From: Dendrophyllia cribrosa
Taxonomy: Eukaryota; Cnidaria; Anthozoa; Scleractinia; Dendrophylliidae
Direction of reading: 5' to 3'
DNA length: 64,000 nucleotides
Assembly (NCBI GenBank): GCA_024195265.1
Contig: JAJLRJ010000014.1
Span: 15,516,459-15,580,458, forward strand
How positions within the stretch are numbered: the first letter of the stretch is position 1; each line of letters begins with the position of its first letter. Shown in pieces: positions 31,125 to 44,052 of this stretch. Both the position numbers and the translations under genes were made by a program. The notes under the pieces were generated by a model, which was not told the origin of the DNA, did no database searches, and was given only the letters and a program-made list of their open reading frames with translations.

Positions 31125-32600
31125 TTTGTTTGCCTTGTAGGCGGAATGGACTTGAAAATCTCATAAATATAAGCCAAAATACTCATGCAGGAAATAGACG
31201 GAACTTCCTAATCAATTTGGAGTGATTTTCACTAAAATGAGCGGAGTATTTTGCTAGAGTACTTTTATAAATGGCGTATAGCTTCAGGCAACCAGAGAAA
31301 GAGAGAGAGAGGTTGTAGCCAAACATCAATGGAAAAAAAGTTTTCGACTTGACTTTTATGTTCGGTAAATAGATATGATACAAAAAAATGAGAAATGGCT
31401 TAAAATGTTGTAAAGTTTTATTGTAATGCTGTTTGGGCATCGTTCGCCATGAGAAAAAAAAAACATATTCATTCAACCAATTTTGATAGAAATAAATGGT
31501 ATTACATTATGAACACGTACAAGCTAGGATCGTTGTCGTCGAGCGCCGCAAGCCAATTTATATTTCAATAACTACCGCCCTTAAAGTAAATATGGGAAAT
31601 AAAATCCTTCCAGAATGCAAGGTGATTTAATGGCGTTTAATGGTGACATGATTACCTTTGATACAATCTATAACATCATTTGTTCATGTGTTCGATTGCG
31701 TTTTTCATGGCAAGGTTGTACAATAAATAACACTGGAGGGTATTCTTTCACAATAAAACTCCAGACCAATACTAATGAAAATTGCACGTATTTTTAGCTT
31801 TGAATGTGGGTTCTATAAATTGGCGTGGAATCTTATTTTCAAAAATCTTATTTTCATGGCAAAGAAACCAATTCTACAACAAGGATTATTTTATGTTTCT
31901 AACTACGCCATTTAAAAAAAATGGAGTTGTTATTTAGAATATCGTTTGGATATTTTATACGTGAAAATGTTTTAATTGTTATATGGAGCGGCAACAAATA
32001 CAAAACCTAAATATCCTTTTAAGAAAAAAATATTATCGCTTAGAATTTGATTAAAACGGCAGGCAAGAATTGCTAGATATAGGATGGAACGATGCGTAAT
32101 TAGCGATACGTGACAAGTTTTTAACAGTTTCTTGAAAAGTTGGATTCGACAACGTAAAAAAGCGTAAAAAAGAACGCCGTTTTAAATAAAAACGAAAACT
32201 GACATTAGTACTTAGATTATAGCTTAAAGAAAGCGGTGTAATCTACTTATTCTTGCACATTAAGAAACTTTAATTATTTCCTTACACTTCCGGAATATTA
32301 TGTTTGAATAAGCTATTTTGTTTAGGATCGTGGGTTGGTGCAAAACATATTTACGTTTGAATAAGCTGTATTTTTTTTAGGATCGTGGGTTGGTGCAAAA
32401 AAGATCCTGAATTTAGAAAAGAAAGAAGTTAAATAATTATGGCTTTGTATCAAAGTTTTATACCTTCGTGTTCTTGGCTTTTTGACCCAACATCAACCAC
32501 AAAAATGAAATTGTTCATGCTTTTCTGACATTACAACTAATTTGAAAGTTTTCGTACTAAGTTAGTATCAAAAGCAAGCACCCAATGAGCTAATGGGTGT
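31125..32600. other. AT-rich upstream region of the peptide-precursor gene
   Basis: No coding sequence seen. A 58-bp near-duplicate (GGATCGTGGGTTGGTGCAAAA twice) lies at 32302-32405. Confidence 0.5.
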
Positions 32601-32619
32601 TCAGGAAAACGCTCGCCGG

Positions 32620-33070
32620 AGTGTCGTTGTATGTCTCCTCCGTACTCCCTATAATGGGCTATACGGGGATGCTCCGCCCGAAAGGGGTACCTTTTTGAGG
32701 CTGGAGGTATATGAAAGGGTCGGGATTTCACGAGTTGAAGTATGTGAAAGGGTAGGGATTTCACGAAGAATAGGAAATGGTAGCGAAAACACGAGTTGAA
32801 GCATAAAAAAGGTAGGGAAAACTACAATTTAAGTATTATAAAAAGGGCCTTTCAAAATATATCAAACAGACGCACGCAAAGGCTATATGAAAGGGGTACC
32901 ATTTTCAACGAAAGGTATATGAAAAGGGGCACCATTTTCAATGAAAGGTATATGAAAGGGGTACCTTTTCTGTCAAAAACGTATATAAAAGGGTAAGGGT
33001 TTGGACCTCGGGGCGGAGCATCCCCGTACAAAACTTTGTTGAGTACCCCCCCCCCCCCCCCCCCACTCCC
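32620..33070 (+). mobile_element. E1 element
   Basis: Starts GTACTCCCTATAATGGGCTA, ends AAAACTTTGTTGAGTACCCC plus a C-run. Internal GAAAGGGGTACC repeats. Confidence 0.65.
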
Positions 33071-34013
33071 GGGTGTCTCCTTTTTTCCCATATCAGTTTA
33101 GTGCCTTTAAAGGAGGCTATATAAAAGCTAAATAAATACAGTCGGTGATCTTTTCGAATCTTTTAGCTGTATATTTTAGGGGCATAAAATTTAGGAGAAG
33201 GCATCTTGTAGATTTAAAACTTGAACACGCTTGACAACAATAATACTGTAACTGCAAACGGTTGTTTAATCAGAACTTCACAAACGTATAAAATCGGAGA
33301 CAATTTGTACTGAACTGTGAGCCATGAACACATGTAAACTTGATTTGAACACGCTTGATAATTCGAAGCTTCTTGAAGCGGTTCAACTGAAAACGAACAT
33401 TATTTCGGGTTACAATTCTTAACAAACAAATAAAGCTTTTATGACAAAATGACAAACAAAATAGACTTACAGATTATTGTCACATGAGTAGAAAAAGGGT
33501 GAAAACAAAACATCCATACGAGCAATTCCTGCTGAATCAAAGAGAACTCTGAACTTTCACAATTTCACCGCGTGGTATTACACATCCCAGAATTCTTAGC
33601 GTCACGGTACTGGGATGACAATATTTTAAGCCTACACATCTTATCTTCCGAATTAATTCTGACTGATTTCACCTTTCCGTAAATCCTAGCGGACCTTAAT
33701 ATTTCGTACCCAAAATAAATGACATTTTTTATTCCCTCTGAAAACAGAAGGCGTTCATTTTTTTAGATGCTACGAATGTCTGAGACGACATTTTACTACG
33801 ATTCGTTTCTGTACTGAATACCGAAAAGATCAAACTCTATTAGCTTTCGCATACATGCAGTTTCCTTTATCTTCAACTCAGTGTTTTCCCATCTGGGTGA
33901 TTGATATGGTAATCAGTCGGTATATTTCCAAGGCTATGAACATTGGGATAAGCGCGCGCAATCGAACACAAACACATTTCTACAAACTACCTTGTACTGG
34001 ATGATCATGTACT

Positions 34014-34245
34014 AAAGCCCCGGCTACACGTGCACACGTGCGATTTTATGCTTGCACAGGTGATGCAATGTTTTGAAAAATTGTCGCGTCGCCAGCGTAC
34101 GAAAACATTCTACTTTTTTCTGCGTCGCATGTTCATGAGTGCCTACACGTGCGATTTTTACTGTGCGCTGGCGATGCGACAATGTTTTAAAAAAATCGCG
34201 TCACCTGTACAAGCAAAAATAATCGCATGTGTAGCCGCGGCTTAA
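34014..34245. mobile_element. MITE TAAAGCCCCGGCTACAC
   Basis: Inverted ends and repeated TACACGTGCGATTTT blocks inside. Confidence 0.6.
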
Positions 34246-34432
34246 TGGCGGTTTCGTCTCCAATGTGGACATAAAAGAACCAACGAGGATAAAACAAAAC
34301 CCTGGCTATCACCATCCTTAGCGCAAACCTTCGTTCATGGGTGGGGTGGGGTGGGGTCGGGTGGGGTGGTGGAGATGGGATCAACAATGCAGCGATAGCG
34401 ACTGCCTAAGGCGCCTTCACGAGCTAAAATTA

Positions 34433-34810
34433 AACCTCAACTCCTACGAGTACTAAAAATGAGAATTAAACAAAAAAACATTTTGAAAAATATTGAAAAA
34501 CAAGTAGTACCATATAAAAGTACTGCTGAAGAGGTTTCATTTGAATGGTCACACCATAGGATTTCATCAACAGACTCAAAAGTTAGAACAAATAGTACCA
34601 TGCAAAAGTACTGCCGAAGAGGTTTCATTTGAATGGTCACACCATAGGATTTCATCAACAGACTCAAAAGTTAGAACAAATGGTACCATGCAAAAGTACT
34701 GCTGAAGAGGTTTCATTTGAATGGTCACAGCATAGGGTTATGTTTACAGACTAAAATGTTAGAAATACACTGCATGTCTCCACAACTGACCGCTCTGTTT
34801 ATAAATGGGT
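34433..34810 (-). mobile_element. Minisatellite B element, three units
   Basis: Units of 88 bp are well kept. Left end diverged (TTAAACCTCAACTCCTACGAG). Confidence 0.6.
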
Positions 34811-35553
34811 CAAGGAAAAATGCTGTTCAGAAAGACGTTTCTCTATTTTTTCGAATCGTTTTTTTTGTGAAGATCAGTTGGTGATAAGTGATTCGGATCC
34901 TGCAGAATAAAGCGAAGTAAATTATGGCAAAAAGCGGCGTATGAATGAGAAATATTGGAAGCGGAAACAATGACCACTCGCAGTTTTTCCTCGCGCGCCA
35001 TTTTTCCTTCGCCCCCACTGGAACATCTGGAACATGCAAGTTATTTCCATCACATTATAAGCGGGTATTATTTGCTACCATGATGTGATAACACAAAAAG
35101 TTTACTGTTGAAGTACTTTTTTTAGAAATTGAACCACAAACGTTCTGCTTCGAAATTTTAACTCAAACTCATAAAAATAATACATACGTAAAGTTTACTT
35201 TAAAGAAATAAAATCAAAGTAATACAGAAGGTCGGAGTCACTCGGTATCTCTTTGTTTCGTCTATCAGAAACGCCAAAGAATGAATTTGACTAACTCCCT
35301 GTTTCCAAAATCTTTAAAAGCTGTACATTTTTACCCTCCGGCCCGGTATCTCAGTCATTTGATAAAATTGTAGGAAGCAGCTTATGGGAAACGGTAAATT
35401 GCTTTGATAGCTTCTAAAAACGTGATGATCTTTTATCTAAAACGTGTCACTTTAGTCACAAGTTTAATAAAAGAACTCTTCAATCTGGAATATTATCGTT
35501 AAGTAACCCATTTTGTCATATGTCGTTGCATAATAATTAGGGTTTCAGGCTTT

Positions 35554-36218
35554 TTAAGGACGTTCGCGCGAAAATCTTCTAACATTGATTTTTTTATAAA
35601 ACTTTTGCTACAGCTAGGTTATGAGTTACTCGTGTCAGAAATGCAAAAAAATGAGGGGGTCACCGACTTCGTTTCTGAGATAAGCTATCTGAAAGGCGAC
35701 CCTAAATTTGAAAAATTGGTCTTCCTTACTGGATGAGATCCCAATGTCTGTTAGTCTAAAAATATTGCAAATGAATCTCTAAAATGCAACTTTTTTTCTT
35801 AAATTTTATGCTAGTAGGTCTGTTCAGCAAATTGATTCAACTGGTGACGTTCCTTGAAGTAAATGTCATCTTTAAACGACAGCATTTGCAAACACTGACA
35901 GCCGCAAGTTGGCAGGATTCGATGGCGCGCGGGTAGAAAAATGGAAAAAAATTAAACTTCCTACATTGATTTTTTCTTCATTTTTTCACAATCAGTCGAG
36001 AACTGGCAAAGAAAATTATCTATGAAAAAAAAATTGGGGGTCACCAACCATCCAAGCGAGTTAAATCTAAGCAAAGTTAACGCAACCGCCATCAGCCCTT
36101 CATGTGCTTAGATTTTCTTCTCTTGCGCGCGCGCTCGTGCATGACGAAGCATGGCGTTGCGACATGAATTGCGTGCGCAGTAAGGATGCGCATAAACAAT
36201 TAGCGCGAACGTCCTTAA
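35554..36218. mobile_element. 665-bp element TTAAGGACGTTCGCGC
   Basis: Inverted ends of 16 bp. Two GGGGGTCACC(G/A)AC blocks inside. No protein seen. Confidence 0.6.
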
Positions 36219-36577
36219 TTGTACATGGGAAAAGAAAAACGTGAAGTGCCATACCCACCAAATCAGCGATAGCTGAGGGACGTCATTCCATTTCATGTTG
36301 CATCACATGTTCGTAACATCGGCAAATTTAACGCCTCTTGCTTCTGGAGGAATAAAAAATGTGTTTTGGGTACGAAATAAGACCTGCTAGGACAAAAAAT
36401 CGAGGAACTTCCCTAAAATTTTCCTTCGCCGAAATAAAGAACCACTGTATTAGCTTCACATAGGTTCCTTTAAAGGGAACCTCCATTGTCATAACAAATT
36501 GACGTTAAATTGTTGGAAATAAAGTCGAAATTTCGATTATTTTAATAACAAATGGAAATATTTTTCAGTATACAAAA

Positions 36578-36938
36578 GAATGGATATTAATTTCACCTAT
36601 TTTTGCTTTAAATTTCCCGCTCGCCGCCATTTTGAATATTTATGAGGTGTTACGGTTGCCGCTATTGTTAAGAATCGACGTTCTTTTGACGATATTCGGA
36701 TTCGTATTTTCGGTATTGAACTGGAACTAGCTTACAGTCGAGGCTCATGCGAGGGAATATCATTAAAAATATTTGCATGTGAAAAGATTCCCCCGCATGA
36801 GCCTCGACTGCACGCTAGTTCCAGTTCAATACCAAGAATACGAATATTGTCTCAGACAACCGTAACACGTCATAAATATTCAAAATGGCGGCGCGCGGGA
36901 AATTTAAAAGCGAAATTAAGCGATATTCATATCCAGTT
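36578..36938. mobile_element. Long foldback, about 170-bp arms
   Basis: Arms share AAATTTCCCGCTCGCCGCCA and GAGGCTCATGCG with their inverses. Confidence 0.65.
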
Positions 36939-37201
36939 TTATGACACCAAAATTATATTTGCTCTTGTTTTTTTTAAATCTAAATTTAGACGTTATTTAC
37001 AACACTTTATATTATGGAGACGATTTCTAGTTAGGTGTATTGTTTTTAAACTTAAAAGAATAGAGAACTATTAAGAAGTCTTGGCCTTGATCTACCACCA
37101 ATCGCTGAAATAAATGCGCACCGGAATGACCTAAGAGAATTACTTCAAAACAGTTAAAAGATATTTTCTTTCGATTTTACATTTATATTAATAACTATTA
37201 A

Positions 37202-37220
37202 TAACCCTAACCCTAACCCT
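37202..37220 (-). repeat. Interstitial telomere-type repeat, three TTAGGG units
   Basis: TAACCCTAACCCTAACCCT, directly followed by a CCCT-rich tract. Confidence 0.7.
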
Positions 37221-37225
37221 ACATT

Positions 37226-37350
37226 CCTCCCTCCCTCCCTCCCTCCCTCCCTCCCTCCCTCCCTCCCTCCCTCCCTCCCTACCCCTCTTCCCCCGTCCCT
37301 CTCTCCCTCCCCCCCTCCCTCCCCCCGTCCCTCCCTCCCTCCCTCCCTTT
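37226..37350 (+). repeat. (CCCT)n microsatellite
   Basis: About 120 bp of CCCT repeats with interruptions. Open frames on the other strand are artefacts (GREGGREG). Confidence 0.85.
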
Positions 37351-37382
37351 CTTTTGTTTGTTTGTTTGTCAAACATTTAGTT

Positions 37383-37555
37383 TTGTATTTCAGTATGTAT
37401 TGATATCGGCACAGGTTTCCCATCCCCTGTTTCTTGTATTTCAGTATTATTAATATCGGCACAGGTTTCCCATCCTCTGTTTCTTGTATTTCAGTACGTA
37501 TTGATATCGACACAGGTTTCCCATCCCCTGTTTTGTATTTCAGTATGTATTAAGC
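37383..37555 (+). repeat. Three tandem copies of a 57-bp unit
   Basis: Each contains GTATTTCAGTA, ATATCGRCACAGGTTTCCCA and TCCYCTG. Confidence 0.75.
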
Positions 37556-37996
37556 AAATTTCCACCGGTTTTTCGTGGTGCGGACTCTTATTCACCACGA
37601 TTTACGTCATCACATGGTCAAAATGTTGTGGACTCACGAGGAGCAGCCCTTTTCTTAACCTCTTAAAATTTAATTGAAATTCAGGTGTTCCCTAGGCTCG
37701 ATTTCCAACGGTTTTGAGAATCTGAAAACCGCACTCACTCAAACTTCTGAAAATCGAGTCTAGGTGTACTCCCGCTTTAAGGTCAGCCGATCGCAGTTTT
37801 CTTGTTCCTATGCCTCATTTGCTATAACTTTCAAACCATTCACTTTTGGGTGCTCAAATTCAGCAAATTCAGTAGATCGGCCGCTGCATTCTTTTTAAAA
37901 CGAGTGAAGGAAAGGCTCTGTGACAAGTTGGGTGGGTATAACTAATGAGATCAGGGTGCGATAACGCTCACATAACATCAGGAGCAATCCGTGAGC

Positions 37997-38326
37997 CCGG
38001 GGGGACTCCCATATGAAAATGACGGGGGTGCTCGTCGTACCTTTTAGGGGTTAAAATTTGTAGATTGGTACCTCTTAGCGTACTAAAATCTAAAATGACC
38101 ACCGTTATAATTATCGCGGTATCTTTTAGGGTATGAGCCGAAAAATATGACAGAATATGACATGTGTCGTTTTAGAATTGGTACCTCTTAGGGGTAAAAA
38201 TTCTTTTGAGCCACGCCCATCAAACGAGATTCTGTTACCTTTTAGGGTGTTTTTCGAAAATTTCCGACGAGCACCCCCGCCATTTTTATATGGGAGTCCC
38301 GCCCCCCCCCCCCCCCCCCCCCGGGT
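37997..38326 (+). mobile_element. E2 element with 8-bp target duplication
   Basis: CCGTGAGC/CCGTGAGT flank the two ends. Poly-C at the right end. Confidence 0.65.
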
Positions 38327-38396
38327 CCGTGAGTGCAGTCACTCCTGAAAAGGATTTGCTGATTTGCTGAATTGGTCCACAAGGCTCCGGCTCCTT

Positions 38397-38712
38397 TATA
38401 TTTACATTTACATTTACATTTACATTTACATTTACATTTACATTTACATTTACATTTACATTTACATTTACATTTACATTTACATTTACATTTACATTTA
38501 CATTTACATTTACATTTACATTTACATTTACATTTACATTTACATTTACATTTACATTTACATTGACATTGACATTGACATTGACATTGACATTGACATT
38601 GACATTGACATTGACATTGACATTGACATTGACATTGACATTGACATTGACATTGACATTGACATTGACATTGACATTGACATTGACATTGACATTGACA
38701 TTGACATTGACA
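38397..38712 (+). repeat. Hexanucleotide array in two blocks, ATTTAC then ATTGAC
   Basis: About 28 ATTTAC units switch at 38564 to about 24 ATTGAC units with almost no mixing. Confidence 0.9.
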
Positions 38713-38828
38713 TATTATTAGGTCGATAAAATCGTCAAGATATCACACCAACCGTAAAAATAAAACAACAAATAAATAAATAAATAAATAAAATAAGTAA
38801 ATGAATAAAATACAACTATATACAGCTA

Positions 38829-39029
38829 TTATTTAAGAAAAGCTGATAACCTATGTTTAAAAATTTCTAAAGAATTTGACGAAACAATAGCCTCAGGGAG
38901 GCTGTTCCAGTCCGCAATAGTTTTTGGAAAAAACGAAAATTTAAAAACGTCATTATTTGCATATGGCACGCGAAATTTAAATTGATGGCTTCCCCTCGTG
39001 CGCCTCTCGAGGTGTTGAATTGTAGACAT
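38829..39029 (-). pseudogene. C-terminus of a LINE ORF2, 3' end remnant
   Basis: Encodes LERRTRGSHQFKFRVPYANN, then FKFSFFPKTIADWNSLPEAI and a final FKHRLSAFLK. This is the standard C-terminal block of CR1/L2-like LINEs. It is followed on the - strand by a TTTA-repeat tail (38770-38805). Confidence 0.65.
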
Positions 39030-39049
39030 TTACAAAGTATTCAATTGCA

Positions 39050-39545
39050 TTAAAGGGACACTGTCCCGCTGGTATGTCGTGTTTTCATGATTGTGGCGAA
39101 GAGCTTACCTAATCCTTCCTTTATAGAGCGTTTTCACTCACGTGACCTTCAGTCCCGTGGGACTCAAATGACAAAGGCCATGGCAGCCATGTTGGTGTTC
39201 CTAACAAAAGAAGTTAATTAAAATTCTTTTGTACGGGAACACCAATATGGCGGCTATGACGTCAAGTGAAAACGCTCTATTGTCTTGAAATATGTAGAAA
39301 CAATCGCCAAAAGTGATGAAAACAAAGAAATAAACTAAAGGACAAAATGAAGGCTTAAGAAGTCAAAATTCTACAAAATTTCATGAACTGTAATCCACTT
39401 CCATCCTTGCAATCCTGCACTTTATCTTCAAACTACTGCTTCTGTTTTGCTCTATAGAATCTTTTTATTAAACTCAGTTGCATATTTGGTGGCATTTAGC
39501 GATATAAATAATCTTGTAATTTCGGCGGTAGTGTCCGTTTAAAGG
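39050..39545 (+). mobile_element. D-family element interrupted by a MITE
   Basis: Starts GGGACACTGTCCCGCTGGTA, ends TTCGGCGGTAGTGTCC. Split by the 39123-39280 foldback. Confidence 0.55.
39123..39280. mobile_element. 158-bp MITE ATAGAGCGTTTTCACT
   Basis: Inverted ends of 16 bp with ATG(G/T)TGGTGTTCC-type inner arms. Confidence 0.65.
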
Positions 39546-39885
39546 AAGGCAACAAACAATTAGGGACAGGAAACGAGATTGGTGCAACATCAGAACATGA
39601 GATCCACAGTTAGACATGCTCCAACTAATTTCTACAACTGAGTGAGTTTAAAGACCCTCAAGGCAGTATGCGACAAGGGTTATTAGGTATTTGCTTAAAA
39701 AACTGATTTAAAACACGTTTTTAAGCTACACCAGCACATCTTTGAAGTTCAAGAGCGAAACCGCACAGTAAACCACCTTGATGTGGGGACTAATGATTTT
39801 CTAACTACAATGAGAAGATTTTATTCGTCTAGCGTGAGATCAAATTAATGGAAAAAAAATCCTAGGTGCTAAAAGTTCTCCAGTT

Positions 39886-41100
39886 TAACCTTTCAAACCC
39901 CAGAGTCAATTCTGGAGACATGTAGTGTAGTTCTAACTTTTGAGTGTCAACGAAATGCTATAGTGTGACCATTCAAATGAAACCTCTTCAATAGTACGTT
40001 TGCATTGTATAATTTTTTTTTATTTTACAAAATGAAATTTGGGATTTTTCTTGAATTTTGATTTTATCAGATACAAAATTGGATTAACACTTGAGATTCC
40101 GGAAACCTCTAATTTGCCTTGGGGCGGGTCAGGTTAATAGCTCCCTCAGAAAAGTTTCATGATAAGAAAAAAAGCCAATTTTAAAACAATTAACCCTTTC
40201 GCTCTCTGAGTCAATTATGGAGAGAGGCAGCGTAGTTCTAGTTTTGAGTCTGTCAATGAAATCGTATGATGTGACCATTCAAATGAAACCTCTTCGGCAG
40301 AACTGTAGCATGGTACCATTTGTTTATCATGAATATTTTACAAAATAAAATTTGGAATTTTTCTAGAACTTTGACTTTAGCACTCTTGGGAGTTAAAAAT
40401 TTAAGGCGATTTTATCACATACAAAATTGGATTACAAACCCTAGCTAATGATATTTATGATTCCTTTATCTAACCTAAGGATTCCGACAACCTCTAATTT
40501 GCCTTGGGGCGGGTGAGGTTAATAGTTCACTCAGAAAAGATTCACGATAAGTGAAAAAAAAAAAAACAAATTTTAAAACAAGTAACCCTTTTACTCCCAG
40601 AGTCAATTATGGAAGCATTTAGTTAGTAGTTCTAACTTTTATGACCGGTAAAATGAAACCTTTTTGGCAGTACTTTTGCATGGCACCTTTTTTTTTATTT
40701 AACAATTGGTTCATGCTTTAGCGTGCACTATCGAGTTATGGCGCACGTGGGAAGTTTGGAGAGCACGAAAGAAACGTAGCCGAGGGCAACTCTAGCTTCT
40801 TGAGTGCTCTCCAAACTTCCCACGTGCTCCATAACTCGATAGTGCACGCTAAAGCATGAACCAATTGTTTTATAACATAGCCGGTGGAATTGTGCATCAA
40901 ATCCGACGCGAATTCTGGCGAAGCGATTTGCTCACGCTATCAGCGTGCACTATCGGGATTTTGAGCACGCTTACGTATACTGAATTTGATTGCGCGGCTC
41001 TGCTAGCTATGTTATAACAATATTTAACAAAATAAAATTTGGGATTTTTCTTGAATTTCGAGTTTTAGTACTCTTGGGAGTTAGGGGTTAAGACGATTTT
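39886..41100 (+). mobile_element. Cluster of three single-unit B elements, opposite orientation
   Basis: Copies start near 39886, 40191 and 40585, each with TTAACCTTT/CCCTTT...CAGAGTCAATT and an AAATTTGGGATTTTTCTTGAATTT tail type. The third is interrupted by foldbacks. Confidence 0.6.
40701..40869. mobile_element. Foldback element AACAATTGGTTCATGC
   Basis: Arms of 70 bp nearly perfect. A further GCGTGCACTATCG piece lies at 40943-40970. Confidence 0.6.
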
Positions 41101-41228
41101 ATCACATACAAAATTGGAGTAAAAAACCTGGGATTCCGGCGACCTTTAATTTGCCTTGAGGCAGGTCAGGTTAAAAGTTCAGTCGGAAAAGATTCACGAT
41201 AAGAAAAAAAATGTCAATTTTAAAACAA

Positions 41229-41655
41229 TTAACCCTTTCACTCCCAGAGTCAATTATAGCCTGTTACGTTCCAGGCGTTCAGTTAGTAAGGAAAGCGTGA
41301 ATAGTTGGGGAAGGCGCGAAGAAAAACAAGCGAAAAAATGCGGCGAGACGGGGGAACGTTCCCTCGCTTCCTCTCCCCAGTCTCCCCGCATTTTTTCGCT
41401 CGCTTTTCTTCGCGCCTTCCCCAACTATTCACGCTTTCTCCACTATCTGACTGAACGCCTGGAACAGGCTAAGTCAATTATGGAAATAGTAGTTCTAACT
41501 TTTGAGTCTGTGGACGAAATCGTGTGATGTGACCTTTCAAATTAAACCTATTTGGCAGTACTTTTGCATGGTACCATTTGTTAATCAATATTTTATAATT
41601 AAAAATGATTTTTTTTAATTTTTCTTGAATTTTGATTTTTGGCACTTGGGAGTTG
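41229..41655 (+). mobile_element. B element interrupted by a foldback
   Basis: TTAACCCTTTCACTCCCAGA at the left. The CAGAGTCAATTAT end is split by the element at 41259-41470. Confidence 0.6.
41259..41470. mobile_element. Foldback element (AGCCTGTT...) inserted in a B element
   Basis: Arms of about 90 bp are inverted copies. AGTCAATTAT flanks both sides, a 9-10 bp target duplication. Confidence 0.65.
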
Positions 41656-41659
41656 CCAG

Positions 41660-42230
41660 CTACTACTTGCCATCAAAGTCAAATTGACTGAGAAAATCCT
41701 AATTTTTGCCGTATCTATATTCCTAAATAATTTGGTTGTTCGTTGATGGGTGAAAGGGTACCATCGCAGGCCTCATATATTTGGCGGCATTTCTAATCAT
41801 GTTGCAAGAATATATTGCTCTAAGCTGCTTCTGCTTTGTTGTGAGATAAGTACCACGTGTTCAGTAGGTATTCTGCGATAAATAAAACTGATCCTTTTTT
41901 TAGTTTTGATCATTTGTCAAACTAACTTGACATGCACTTAATAACAACAAAGCATAAAAAAGTCCGAGGTTATCCCTGTCGAAGATATTTCCGTCTTTCT
42001 TTTACATTTTAAAATTGTTTCAAAATAAGATTCAACCCGGCTAGATATTGACCATAATTTTTAAGGTGGGTCCGATGAATAGGTCAAATGGGTCCACCCA
42101 GTTTGCTAGATAAAGAAAAGGGGGAATTTAAAAAGGTCAAAAAGGCTTAAGGGGAAGGCTTGTTTACACATCTCCCGTCTTGCAGGAACACACAAGTCAC
42201 TCGTGGACTTATTATTTAACGGTAACCACT
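41660..42230. other. No gene seen
   Basis: AT-rich sequence between arrays B and A. Confidence 0.5.
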
Positions 42231-42239
42231 CGAAACCAT

Positions 42240-43575
42240 AATATCAATGGAATGTACAGCGCAATAAACAGCACCCATGACGGGAAAGTACAGCTCAATA
42301 GCCTTTATTTGAGTGTTCACACTTTAGGATTTCATCAACAGACTCAAAAGTTAGAACCACCTTGTACAGCATAATAAACAGCACCATAAAAAAGTACTGC
42401 TCAATGGCTTTCATTTGAATGGTCACACTTCAGGGATTCAGGATTTCATTCACAGACTCAAAAGTTAGAACTACCTTGGCAGCATAATAAACAGTACCAC
42501 AGGAAAGTATTGCTTCAGGATTAAATCCACAGACTCAAAAGTTAGAACCACGTTATACAGCGTAATAAACAGTACCACGGGAAAGTACTGCTCAGTGGCT
42601 TTCATTTGAATGGTCACACTTCAGGATTTATTCCACAGACTCAAAAGTATAAAGAACCACGTTGTACTGTGTAATAAAAATAAACAGTACCACAGGAAAG
42701 TACCGCTCGATAGCTTTCATTTGAATGGTCACACTTCAGGATTTCATCCACAGACTAAAATTAAGTTGGAACCATGTTGTACAGCATAATAAACAGCACT
42801 ACAGAAAAGTACTGCTCAGAGCTTTCATATGAATGGTCACACTGTAGGATTTAATCGGCAGACTCAAAAGTTAGCCGACCACCTTGTACAGCATAATAAA
42901 CAGTACCACAGGAAAGTACTGCTCGATAGCTTTCATTTGAATGGTCACACTTCAGGATTTCATCCACAGACTCAAAAGTTAGAACCAGCTTGCACAGCAT
43001 AATAAACAGTACCGCTGGAAAGTACCGCTAAGTAGCTTTCATTTGATTGTTATACTTTAGGACAGAATCACGTTAAATGTTTCAAGTTTCGACCCGGGTT
43101 TCGACTCTGGCGGTGACTACTATGATGACAGTCGTACTTATTAATGCTGAACCTCCATAAGTACAGGACAATGATCTTCTTAGTTTTAATCCTCTTAGAA
43201 TCATGAACAAAAGTACCCCGGCCTGCAAAATATTTTTTTGCGAGGTTTTAGAGAATAGTGACACTTTAGAATTTCATTCACGCACTCATATTATGTTAGA
43301 GCCACCTTGTACAGCACAATAAACAGTACCATAGGAAAGTACTTCTCACTAGCTTTCATTTGAATGACCACACTTTAGTAGTTTAACCCCTTACTCAAAC
43401 GTTAGAACCACCTTGTACAGCACAATAAACAGTACCACAGCAAAGTACTGCTCTCCGAGATTTCATTTGAATGACCACACTTTAGTATTTTAACTGGCCC
43501 TAGACTCAAACGTTAGAGCCACCCTGTACAGAACCATAAACAGTACCACAAGGGAAGGTACTGTTCACTAACTAA
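42240..43575 (-). repeat. Minisatellite array A, long block
   Basis: About twelve diverged units, broken at 43080-43260 by unrelated sequence. Confidence 0.8.
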
Positions 43576-44052
43576 AGAGACTGACGAGAATCGACAAGAG
43601 TTTAACTCTTTCTCTCGTTTGGCCCCAACTCTCAGACACACTTCGGCACTGACTCTTATGCGCTCTCAGAGAGTTTATAAAAAACTCCCGTCAACAACTA
43701 GCTCTCATTCCCGCTTGGCCCGGGATTTACATTGTTTATACTTTGAACAGTCATCGGCAGAGTCCACTACATATTTACAAACATTAGCTGACTCTAGTAT
43801 ATGAGTAACCAAAAAACTTTACCAGGGTTAGAACGATGGTTTGAAACAACAATGAGAAACTAGGAAATGTGGGGAAGTCACAGGGAATTCGCGCCCACGA
43901 TTTGCAAAAGTCATCTTTAGATTTTTGTTGATATTTACAAGTTTAGGCGGAAACCGTCGTAAGCTTGATTTACAATACTCCAAAATACTTAGTCGACCTC
44001 ACATTCTTACAAGACTCTTACAGGAATATTTCTAGCGTGGGTGATGTCCTTA

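Noticed and set aside
37154..37513. 119-codon Gly/Arg/Glu frame
   Set aside because: Translation of the (CCCT)n tract.
38364..38729. 121-codon frame of alternating Tyr-Ile and Ile-Asp
   Set aside because: Pure translation of the hexanucleotide repeat.
41156..41527. 123-codon + strand frame
   Set aside because: Spans both arms of a foldback element and its host repeat.
43570..43804. + strand frame of about 75 codons (ETDENRQEFNSFSRLAPTLR...)
   Set aside because: No usable acceptor (branch-like CTAAC is only a few bases from AG) and no family match; left out as unsupported.
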